From assembly GCA_964419935.1 (NCBI GenBank), contig CAYQQJ010000028.1:1-40697 (forward strand): DNA of 40,697 nt. Reading direction: 5' to 3'. The first letter of the stretch is position 1; each line of letters starts with the position of its first letter. The notes under the pieces were generated by a model. The model saw nothing but the letters and a program-made list of their open reading frames with translations, was not told where the DNA came from and ran no database searches. The stretch is from CAYQQJ01 sp964419935. GTDB taxonomy: Bacteria > Pseudomonadota > Gammaproteobacteria > Pseudomonadales > Cellvibrionaceae. A program made the position numbers and the translations under genes. This document shows positions 7,975 through 14,367 of the stretch, in pieces.

Positions 7975-8418
7975 GCGCCGAGATACCTGGAAAGCGTCGG
8001 CACGCTGTCTCACCCGCAGGAGCTGGCGGGCCCCGATCACTACATCGTGGGCTTCACATGGGCGCGCACCGGCAAGGCCATTCCCTACGCCATGCACCGT
8101 GGCGGAGAGAGTGTCAAAGTGCGGGGCCGCTACCGGGTGCGGTCGACGATGGCAATGCCTATCTCGCGGCCGGCCTGGCCGGGCTGGGCGCGCTTTGGCT
8201 ACCGGGCCACAGGGCCAGGGAGCACCTGGCGCGCAAATGAACTCGTGCCCTTGTTCGATGATTGGCGCCTCGACCCGATGCCGTTGTCCCTGGCGTTTCC
8301 ACCGAATCGGCATGTCAGCGCGAAGCTGCGGGTGTTCATCGACTGGATTGCTGGATTGATAGCGCAGCATGCGCCTGTCATCGGACCGGGCAACGAATCG
8401 AGTACCAATGGCACCTGA
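7975..8418 (+). pseudogene. LysR-family regulator fragment with two frameshifts
   Basis: This is the C-terminal effector domain of a LysR regulator without its DNA-binding half. It begins at APRYLESVG (typical of strand entry in LysR domains), runs in frame to about 8140, moves to a second frame for DDGNAYLAAGLAGLG and WLPGHRAREHLAR, then returns near 8235 for ELVPLFDDWRLDPMPLSLAF, then PPNRHVSAKLRVFIDW, the classic LysR C-terminus. The pattern fits a one-base loss near 8140 and a one-base gain near 8235. No helix-turn-helix is encoded upstream, where 7803-7974 shows nothing recognisable. It is GC-richer than its neighbours, suggesting transfer followed by decay. It lies upstream of a hydrolase gene, itself broken. 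Confidence 0.85.
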
Positions 8419-8510
8419 TTGAGGCGCAATGGAAAGTCTCCTGTAAACCAAACTGCAATGTCGATTTATTAATCCCTCATACGACTAGGACAGGAAGCCG
8501 AGAGCTATAG

Positions 8511-8528
8511 CCGGTCGAGACTGACCGG
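8511..8528. promoter_or_regulatory. Short inverted repeat upstream of hydrolase
   Basis: CCGGTC and GACCGG flank a 6-nt spacer, 33 bp before the GTG of the broken hydrolase gene. It could be an operator of the decayed LysR regulator or a leader hairpin. No T-run follows, so a terminator is unlikely. Assignment is by position only. Confidence 0.3.
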
Positions 8529-8560
8529 AGGCACCTCACTTGTGTTGCGAGGATTCAACA

Positions 8561-9448
8561 GTGAGCAAAAGCAACATTGAGCAGTTTCTGCAGCTAATCG
8601 TGACAGCAGCCTTCTTCACGCTGGGTATAGTGGCAGCAGAGACTACGGAGCAATCAGTCATGAACCAGAACAAGAAGAACGTCAGGACCGGCTACGCGCC
8701 CGTTAACGGTCTTCGAATTTACTACGAGATCCACGGCGTCACGAACTCTGCGCAACCGCCGCTGGTTCTGCTTCATGGCGGTGGCGACACAATCAGCACA
8801 TCCTTCGGTCACATCCTGCCGGAGCTCTCACGCTACCGGCAGATCATTGCATTTGAGCAACAGGGCTACGGACACACAGCGGACATCGTCGGCCGGCCAT
8901 TCAGCTTCGTGCAGTCAGCCGACGATACCGCGGCGCTGTTGGACTACCTGCACATCGAAAAAGCCGATCTCTTTGGCTTTAGCAATGGCGGTACCATTGC
9001 CGTGCAGGTGGCAATAAGGCATCCGAGGGCCGTGCGCAAGCTCATACTGGCGTAGGCCCTCCTTAAGCGCGACGGTGCGTATCCTTGGCTCTGGGACGCG
9101 ATGGCGAATGCCAGGCTGGAGAACATGCCACAGGAATTGCAGGAGGAATATCTCAAGGTTGCACCACACCCGGAGAACCTGCGATTGTTTCATGACAAGG
9201 CCGCCCGGCGCATGCTTGAGTTCAAGGATATTCCAACGGACGCGATCCGCAGCCTTACCGCGCCGACCCTCGTTGTTGTCGGCGACGCAGACGTCATCCG
9301 CCCGGAACACGCCGTAGAGATATTCCGGCTCATCGAGCACGCTCAGCTCGCGGTGCTCCCTGGCACAGATCACATGAATGTGACAAGGCGCAGCAACTGG
9401 CTGGTGCCAATGATTGAGGAGTTTCTTGCCGAACCGATGGCAAAGTGA
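8561..9448 (+). pseudogene. Alpha/beta hydrolase interrupted by an amber codon
   Basis: A complete alpha/beta hydrolase read in one frame from GTG at 8561 (GAGG 8 nt upstream) to the stop at 9446, except for a single TAG at 9053-9055. Before it lie a hydrophobic leader-like N-terminus (about residues 4-28), the oxyanion HGGG and the nucleophile elbow GFSNGG. After it the same frame continues ALLKRDGAYPWLWDAM and carries the acid in GDADVIRPEHA and the histidine in GTDHMN. All three catalytic residues are thus kept but split by the stop. No frameshift is needed, so one base change would restore it. It is either a recent pseudogene, a suppressed amber, or a sequencing error. The second half alone has no ribosome site. 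Confidence 0.88.
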
Positions 9449-9538
9449 TAACGGACTGGTCTTGCTTTACTCGGCCCGAATCTGCCCAACAAGCGCGGCT
9501 TATCGAACAAATTTTCTGCACTGCATAGGAGGAACGAC

Positions 9539-10024
9539 ATGATAGAACCCGCGAAAAACACAATTTGTCTTTGGTACGATGGCGACGCCGAAGAGGCGGC
9601 GCGGTTTTACGCTGAAACCTTTCCTGATTCATCTGTTGGCGAGATATATCGTGCGCCGGGAGACTTTCCGTCTGGAAAGGAAGGAGATGTGTTGACGGTC
9701 TGGTTTACCGTGATGGGAATCCCGTGCCTCGGACTCAATGGCGGCCCCACGTTCAAGCACAACGAAGCCTTCTCGTTCCAGGTTGCAACCGCCGACCAGG
9801 CCGAAACTGATCGGTATTGGAACGCGATTGTTGGCAACGGTGGCCAGGAGAGCGCGTGCGGCTGGTGCAAAGACAAATGGGGCCTGTCCTGGCAAATTAC
9901 ACCGCTGGTCCTGACGCGGGCGATCGGCGATCCCGATCCCGCTGCCGCGAAGCGTGCCTTCGACGCGATGATGACGATGGGCAAGATCGACATTGCCGCG
10001 ATCGAGGCTGCGAGGCGCGGTTGA
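9539..10024 (+). CDS. PhnB-like VOC family protein
   Basis: A 161-aa protein of the PhnB/3-demethylubiquinone-methyltransferase-like branch of the VOC superfamily, despite that historical name not known to be methyltransferases. Typical features are NTICLWYDGDAEEAARFYAETFP at the N-terminus, VWFTVMGIPCLGLNGGP in the middle, and GWCKDKWGLSWQITP near the end, followed by a helical tail DAMMTMGKIDIAAIEAA. AGGAGG lies 6 nt before the ATG, a strong ribosome site. It is on the plus strand, about 90 bp after the broken hydrolase, and converges on the first GFA gene. Substrate unknown. Confidence 0.9.
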   Translation: MIEPAKNTICLWYDGDAEEAARFYAETFPDSSVGEIYRAPGDFPSGKEGDVLTVWFTVMGIPCLGLNGGPTFKHNEAFSFQVATADQAETDRYWNAIVGNGGQESACGWCKDKWGLSWQITPLVLTRAIGDPDPAAAKRAFDAMMTMGKIDIAAIEAARRG

Positions 10025-10109
10025 GACCGTAGGTCGCTCCAGCCGAAGGTAAAATCGAATCTATGGGTGTGCCATTATTTGTCCGGGCTGCACATTTGGT
10101 GTTCGATCT

Positions 10110-10505
10110 TTATTCATGCGGGTGTTCGTTGAACTGTTTCGCATTGTCGCCGATTTTGAACCAGCTCGGCTTTTCAGAAACAAACTCGTGGAATTTATTT
10201 TCGATTTCAAATTCAGTGTCTATACAGTGTGCGTTTACTGGAAAAACCTCCATTTCCGATAGCAGTTCACCAAGTGAAGTACCGCAGACCGAACAAAAAC
10301 ACCGATCATATTTATACGGTGGTTCAGCCTTAAAGGTGGTTATTTTGTCTCGACCAGTAGTAACCTTGAATTTATCAGATTTGACAAAAGCCAAAGAGCT
10401 TGCCCCAACTTTACGGCAACGACTGCAATGGCACATACCCAGCATGCTGGGCTTTTCCGCCAATTCGAATTGAACAGCTTCACAACAACAGCTTCCTTTA
10501 ATCAT
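10110..10505 (-). CDS. GFA family zinc protein (Mss4-like fold)
   Basis: A 131-aa protein of the glutathione-dependent formaldehyde-activating (GFA) family, which have a zinc-bearing Mss4-like fold. Cysteines expected to bind zinc are visible: GSCCCEAV near the N-terminus, CHCSRCRKVG around residues 25-34, and CFCSVCGTSLG. Most members have no proven substrate and the formaldehyde role applies to few. The start at 10505 is preferred over upstream ATGs because AAAGGA precedes it by 6-7 nt. It follows an attC-like site by about 38 nt and could be a cassette gene. A second, diverged GFA protein lies at 18731-19153. Confidence 0.9.
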   Translation of the reverse strand: MIKGSCCCEAVQFELAEKPSMLGMCHCSRCRKVGASSLAFVKSDKFKVTTGRDKITTFKAEPPYKYDRCFCSVCGTSLGELLSEMEVFPVNAHCIDTEFEIENKFHEFVSEKPSWFKIGDNAKQFNEHPHE

Positions 10506-10542
10506 GCTGATTCCTTTGGTAAACATCACTTGTTTTGCGAGA

Positions 10543-10636
10543 GCCTAACACGAAACTGTATTACAAACAGTACGCTTGAGCGGAGCCGATCGCAACCGCG
10601 CAGCGGTTGTGAGTCGACTGAAGCGAATCGTTAGGC
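10543..10636 (-). other. attC-like integron recombination site
   Basis: The segment is bounded by perfect complementary core boxes, GCCTAAC (10630-10636 on the minus strand) and GTTAGGC (10543-10549), 94 nt overall. The stop codon TAA of the upstream ABM gene lies inside the first box, a hallmark of integron cassettes. A central hairpin CAACCGC/GCGGTTG and partly complementary arms (CGCTT with AAGCG) lie between. The next gene (GFA) begins about 38 nt after the second box on the same strand. No integron integrase gene is in the window, so this would be an attC lacking an integrase nearby. Confidence 0.65.
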
Positions 10637-11080
10637 ATCTTTCACCCAGACGGGTGTCAGTGCCGTGACCTGTGGCTGGCCGGCCAAAAGCGGCTCGACG
10701 TCTTCCAGGTATGCGGCGTAACTGTCGGTTGCCAGGAATTCCTGTGATGCCTCAGCACTCTCGTACACTTGAAATGCGCTGATTGAATCCGGATCAGCAT
10801 TATCAAAACAGTAGAAGTAGGCAGTATGGCCCGGATTGCTAGAAATGGCGGACGCCATGTACTTTTCCCAGGCCGCACGAACCTCATCTCGCTTTCCCGG
10901 CTGAGTCTTGTGCTTGATGATCAGTGCTAGATGTGTCATATGTGTCGATAATGGTCGGTACAGGTGCTTAAACGTCGTCCATGCCAGCGGCGCTGGTGGT
11001 GGGATCTTCCGATCTTCGAACGGCCTCGCGCCGAAAATCTTCCGTGTAATGATTGTATTTATTTTTCGTCTCTCTGTCAT
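10631..11080 (-). CDS. Antibiotic biosynthesis monooxygenase (ABM) domain protein
   Basis: A dimeric alpha/beta ferredoxin-like ABM domain, as in quinol monooxygenases and haem-degrading relatives, spans about residues 48-140: LALIIKHKTQPGKRDEVRAA, then AYFYCFDNADPDSISAFQVYESAEASQEFLATDSYAAY. With the ATG at 11080 (AAGGTG 6-7 nt upstream) the protein is 149 aa, leaving about 47 N-terminal residues outside the domain, basic then Pro-rich. A second ATG at 10939 would give a standard 102-aa ABM protein but has no ribosome site. The stop TAA overlaps an attC-like core box. The reaction is unknown. Confidence 0.85.
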   Translation of the reverse strand: MTERRKINTIITRKIFGARPFEDRKIPPPAPLAWTTFKHLYRPLSTHMTHLALIIKHKTQPGKRDEVRAAWEKYMASAISSNPGHTAYFYCFDNADPDSISAFQVYESAEASQEFLATDSYAAYLEDVEPLLAGQPQVTALTPVWVKDA

Positions 11081-11550
11081 GATGGACACCTTCGTTAGGT
11101 TGTAGTGAGGTGTCTACTTTTCATGGGTAACTTGGCTTACTCGTAAGGCGGAAGAAATTCGCGTGAGACCTCATCCCTCACAGGCCCGGAGGAGCGCAAT
11201 TAACTCACCCACTCATCAAAGCTATTCGTCCCAGCGCATCCGTTTTTACGATAAGCTGAATGAGTAGTTGTAGAGCTTCATGATTTTCCCCATAACAGCT
11301 CGATAGACAGCGCCACCGCCCGAGCGGCGGTGCACATCAACTAAGGCCGCAACAGATATGGTTTCGCAAACGCAGGTTATCCATATCAAAGTGCCAACAA
11401 ACTATTAAACTAGCACAACATAGGTATGCCAGAATCACCCATATGGGGGAAAGTTCAATGAGACAGGAAAGCACCTGCGGAGGCCAAGTATAAGCACGAG
11501 CTTTCGAATGTTCAGCAAAACCGCTGACAGCGAACGTCGCACACACTGGG
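11081..11550. other. Intergenic stretch, no convincing gene
   Basis: About 470 bp between the ABM and AhpD-like genes. It holds GTTAGGT at 11095-11101, which fits GTTRRRY but has no matching partner, and a hairpin CACCGCC/GGCGGTG near 11312-11331. A 74-codon minus-strand reading frame with one hydrophobic stretch (11337-11561) begins with TTG, lacks a ribosome site and resembles nothing recognised. It could be eroded cassette material. Confidence 0.5.
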
Positions 11551-12003
11551 TCAAGGCTCAACGGGGTATCGACTCGAAATCGCTATTCGGTTCCAGGTGT
11601 TAATGACAATAGCAAGCCACTCAATCGCTGCGATTTCTGCATTCGACAATGTCGCAGCTGCACGCTGGTATACTGCGTCAGGCACTTGGCCATCGGAGAT
11701 AAGTGTCAGAGCTTCCACCAACTCCAATGCACCACGTTCCTTTTCCGTGAAGTAACCAGTTTCCCTCCATGCCGGCAAGATGCTAATGCAATCACTGGCT
11801 ACGCCGCTGCTCAGCGCATCTTTTGTATGGAGACGTACGCAAAATGCACATCCGTTTATCTGGGATGCTCGGAGTCGTAGAAGATGTGAAAAGCCCTCCT
11901 CAATTCCGGCGGAAGTCAGTTGTTCCGATAGTCGTTTATCAAGCTCGACTACGGTCTGATAAAGCTCAGGAACAGACTTTCCGAGGTTGACTCTTTGTGA
12001 CAT
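11551..12003 (-). CDS. AhpD-like carboxymuconolactone decarboxylase family protein
   Basis: A 150-aa all-helical CMD/AhpD-type protein. The conserved redox/proton-relay motif is present as GCAFCVRLHTKDA (CxxC followed by His), with an upstream glutamate in the EEGFSHLLRLRAS helix. AhpD-like proteins with CxxC often reduce peroxides or partner with other redox systems. Other features are GALELVEALTLISDG and IAAIEWLAIVINTWNRIA near the C-terminus, the usual AhpD ending. Of two adjacent ATGs, 12003 gives a 6-nt spacing from AAAGGAG. A GTTAAAC box lies about 27 nt upstream on this strand, but no full attC precedes it. Confidence 0.9.
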   Translation of the reverse strand: MSQRVNLGKSVPELYQTVVELDKRLSEQLTSAGIEEGFSHLLRLRASQINGCAFCVRLHTKDALSSGVASDCISILPAWRETGYFTEKERGALELVEALTLISDGQVPDAVYQRAAATLSNAEIAAIEWLAIVINTWNRIAISSRYPVEP

Positions 12004-12065
12004 CATAATCTCCTTTAATTGTGAGGTTTAACCCGCAGTCGCAACGCGTATAGCAAAATAGTCCA

Positions 12066-12458
12066 TCAAAACTGCCACATTATTTCGTTTCTAAACTTTT
12101 CAACGACAGCTCTCTTGGGCCCCGCAACAATTGCGTACAAAAATGTTTGGCCACTAACAGAAACGCACTTGATTGCCGCTCGATTATTACTGTAATTGCC
12201 ATACACATACTCACCATGACTACTTTTGACGATCTGGATAAAGCCTAATGAATCCAGCACTTCAGCGCCTTTTTCGGAACATGCCGACTCAGATATATTC
12301 AGTTCTTTGTGATCAGACCAGACTTGTGGAGGAAATTCTTTCTGTAAGGTAACAACCTCAGGCGTTCCGGTAGCCACTGACTCCTGGAGTGAGCTATTGG
12401 ATGCACACCCGGGTACAACTAGAAGTATCGCTATCCAAGTAATCCATTTCATTTTCAA
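12066..12458 (-). CDS. Small hypothetical lipoprotein
   Basis: A 130-aa protein with a signal peptide and lipobox: MKMKWITWIAILLVVPGC, cleavage before Cys18, then ASNSS, so it is probably anchored in the outer membrane. The mature part contains SACSEKGAEVLDSLGFIQIVKSS and AAIKCVSVSGQTFLYAIVAG, with two cysteines that could pair. No family was recognised. AGGGAG lies 7 nt before the ATG. It follows the 58-aa membrane gene on the same strand, with a 72-bp gap, and precedes the AhpD-like gene by 62 bp. Confidence 0.75.
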   Translation of the reverse strand: MKMKWITWIAILLVVPGCASNSSLQESVATGTPEVVTLQKEFPPQVWSDHKELNISESACSEKGAEVLDSLGFIQIVKSSHGEYVYGNYSNNRAAIKCVSVSGQTFLYAIVAGPKRAVVEKFRNEIMWQF

Positions 12459-12530
12459 ACTCCCTATGCATAGGCCAACAAAACCGGCAACCGGATTAGA
12501 TGATTACCTTCCACGTATATTATCTGGAAC

Positions 12531-12707
12531 CTATTGAACAGAAGGCTGCCGCTTCTTCCGCCCCAACAGAGCAAACCAAAAGAGCCCTTCAAGGACAAGC
12601 CCCAGGAGAAGAAATATAAGCCCTCCAGCCGGAATGCCGAAGACATAGCACGCTATAGCGGCAAAAAGACAAGACACTGACAACAGGATTCTTGCGATGA
12701 GTTTCAA
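12531..12707 (-). CDS. Small two-helix membrane protein, 58 aa
   Basis: A short gene starting with TTG at 12707 and preceded by a perfect AGGAGG 5 nt upstream. The protein reads MKLIARILLSVSCLFAAIAC, then a YVFGIPAGG turn, then a second hydrophobic stretch LIFLLLGLVLEGLFWFALL, and ends in a basic tail GRKKRQPSVQ. The pattern is two membrane helices with a positive C-terminus in the cytoplasm. No family can be named, but tiny two-helix proteins are frequent in integron cassettes and accessory DNA. The strong ribosome site and coherent hydropathy are the evidence that it is real. It lies upstream of the lipoprotein gene on the same strand. Confidence 0.65.
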   Translation of the reverse strand: MKLIARILLSVSCLFAAIACYVFGIPAGGLIFLLLGLVLEGLFWFALLGRKKRQPSVQ

Positions 12708-12797
12708 TTAGACCTCCTTTTCTGAGGTGTACGATGATGCTGCTAGAGGATTTGGTTTGGTCCCAGTCTAAATAGTAACTCGACGAGGCCATGACTG

Positions 12798-12880
12798 TGA
12801 AGAAACGATGACTGTTCAACCACGCGAAAGTCGCCCTGGTGTGTGTCGACCAATATACCAGGGAGCAAGAACGGGCGCGG
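12798..12880 (-). pseudogene. 3' remnant of a four-helix membrane protein gene
   Basis: About 80 bp aligns at roughly 75% identity with 18251-18333, covering the last codons of the membrane protein encoded at 18269-18634 and some 18 bp past its stop. On the minus strand this copy reads LAPWYIGRHTPGRLSRG then TGA (12816-12818), matching LALWYMGRYTAGRLSCG then TGA. The upstream part of the gene is missing or unrecognisable. The rest of 12881-13281 up to the esterase shows no gene. Confidence 0.7.
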
Positions 12881-13281
12881 GCTTTTGCCGACCCGCCTTC
12901 GCGAATCTTGCCGTATACCCTTCACTGAACTGCTTACCTGGCAAGAGAATCTCTGATCAGTTGCTCAGGATAGACGCCCATTATTCATACTATACCTCGA
13001 ATTCTGGTAGCCAGAACAACGTATTAATACCGGCATTGCTCACCAATTATCATATGATATACTCAAACTGACTATATGGCCGAATTGCAAAACCCGGCCA
13101 GGCTCGATTGCGTAGCAACTGCCTGACTCATTCTGTAGCTAAGTCAACCGATAGCTCAAAAGCGGTACTGATAAAAGTCGAATCCAACTCTTACTTGAGC
13201 TCCAACAGAAATTTCCGGGAGTCTGGATCATCAAGCCTCACTCCGACTAAATAAAAACCAATGCCTCTAAGGGAGAAAGAA

Positions 13282-14232
13282 ATGAAACAACAAAAAAGCT
13301 GTCTTTCCACATTTATCGTTCTAGGTTTGCTGTGGCTGGGTAGTACGGCCGCCATTGCTCAGGATGGCAAAATGTACCCCATGGACGCGCCTGAAGAGCC
13401 AGATGCCATACCATTGGGCACAGGTGGCGTGGAGGGGCAACCCGAAGAGGAGTCCTGGTTTCGTCAATGGGGCGACCCAATGGCGCGAAATATAACCAAA
13501 GCAACCTTGACCCCGTTCCTTGCTGACCCCAAAAAAGCCACAGGTGCCAGCGTCATCGTGGCGCCTGGTGGCGGTTTTATGTGGCTTTCGATGGGGAATG
13601 AAGGCTGGGAGGTGGCCGAGGCTCTTGCCGCTCGTGGCATCAATGCATTCGTTCTAAAGTATCGGCTTCAGCCTACGGTTGCAGAGCTTGAGGGTTTTGA
13701 GACCCAATTGAACCAGCGTCTTGCGGATGCGGAAGAAGCCACGAAAGGCGACGCGGGTGAAGCTCCAAAACGGCCGCGAGGAGACCTTAGCAATCAACTG
13801 GAAGATGCGGAAGCAGCCTTTGCATTGATAGCCAGTCGGGCAAAGGAATGGAACGTCGATGTCAACCGAATTGGCATGATCGGTTTTTCCGCGGGCGCCG
13901 GTCTCACCATGCACTCTACACTCAACTCCAAGACCATGGACCTGGCCTTCATTGCTCCGATCTATGGCGGCATGCAGCCGGTCGATGTGCCGAAGGATGC
14001 TCCGCCCATGTTCAATGTTATCGCCGCCGATGATTTTCTTTTCCATGGTCAATTCGGCGTCATCAAGTCCTGGTATGACGCCGGCGTACCGGTCGAGTTT
14101 CATCTTTATCAGAATGGCGGCCATGGTTTCGGCCTTGGCAACCCCGACCGCACCAGCAATCGCTGGTTCGACGCATTTATTCACTGGCTGGACGTGAATG
14201 ACTTTCTCGCAAACGAGTCAAAAAAGAAATAA
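13282..14232 (+). CDS. Secreted alpha/beta hydrolase, acetyl-esterase-like
   Basis: A 316-aa exported esterase. Signal peptide: MKQQKSCLSTFIVLGLLWLG followed by STAAIA-Q, cleavage near residue 27. Catalytic elements: oxyanion region APGGGFMWLSMGNEG (94-108), nucleophile elbow GFSAGAG with Ser203, acid Asp250 or 251 in AADDFLFHG, and His281 in NGGHGFG. This pattern is typical of carbohydrate acetylesterases often annotated as acetylxylan esterase-like. An insertion rich in Glu/Lys (about 135-172) precedes the elbow. The ATG at 13282 is preceded by GGGAG; an upstream ATG at 13261 lacks one. A GH43 lipoprotein follows on the same strand, suggesting removal of acetyl groups from xylan or a related glycan. 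The precise substrate is inference. Confidence 0.88.
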   Translation: MKQQKSCLSTFIVLGLLWLGSTAAIAQDGKMYPMDAPEEPDAIPLGTGGVEGQPEEESWFRQWGDPMARNITKATLTPFLADPKKATGASVIVAPGGGFMWLSMGNEGWEVAEALAARGINAFVLKYRLQPTVAELEGFETQLNQRLADAEEATKGDAGEAPKRPRGDLSNQLEDAEAAFALIASRAKEWNVDVNRIGMIGFSAGAGLTMHSTLNSKTMDLAFIAPIYGGMQPVDVPKDAPPMFNVIAADDFLFHGQFGVIKSWYDAGVPVEFHLYQNGGHGFGLGNPDRTSNRWFDAFIHWLDVNDFLANESKKK

Positions 14233-14242
14233 TGGCGAACCT

Positions 14243-14272
14243 GGCTTCGCCCGCAGTGCCGCGGGCGAAGCC
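14243..14272 (+). terminator. Intercistronic 12-bp GC-rich hairpin
   Basis: GGCTTCGCCCGC (14243-14254) pairs perfectly with GCGGGCGAAGCC (14261-14272) across a 6-nt loop, 11 nt after the esterase stop and 95 nt before the GH43 start. No T-run follows, so it may stabilise or attenuate the transcript rather than end it. Confidence 0.5.
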
Positions 14273-14367
14273 CAAATCGGGAACAATAAGTGATTGCCCC
14301 CCCTACCCGGCATAAATACCCGACATAAGTACTTATGCAGAGGGCGCCTCGAATAAGGATAAGTAAC

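Noticed and set aside
11095..11101. GTTAGGT as a possible attC core box
   Set aside because: No complementary RYYYAAC box or hairpin arms in the expected range, and it sits at the start side of the ABM gene in the wrong arrangement.
11337..11561. 74-codon minus-strand frame with one hydrophobic stretch
   Set aside because: TTG start inside the neighbouring gene, no ribosome site, no recognisable pattern.
12024..12034. GTTAAAC box upstream of the AhpD-like gene
   Set aside because: Fits the R' consensus, but only 36 nt separate it from the previous stop and no R'' or hairpin is present.
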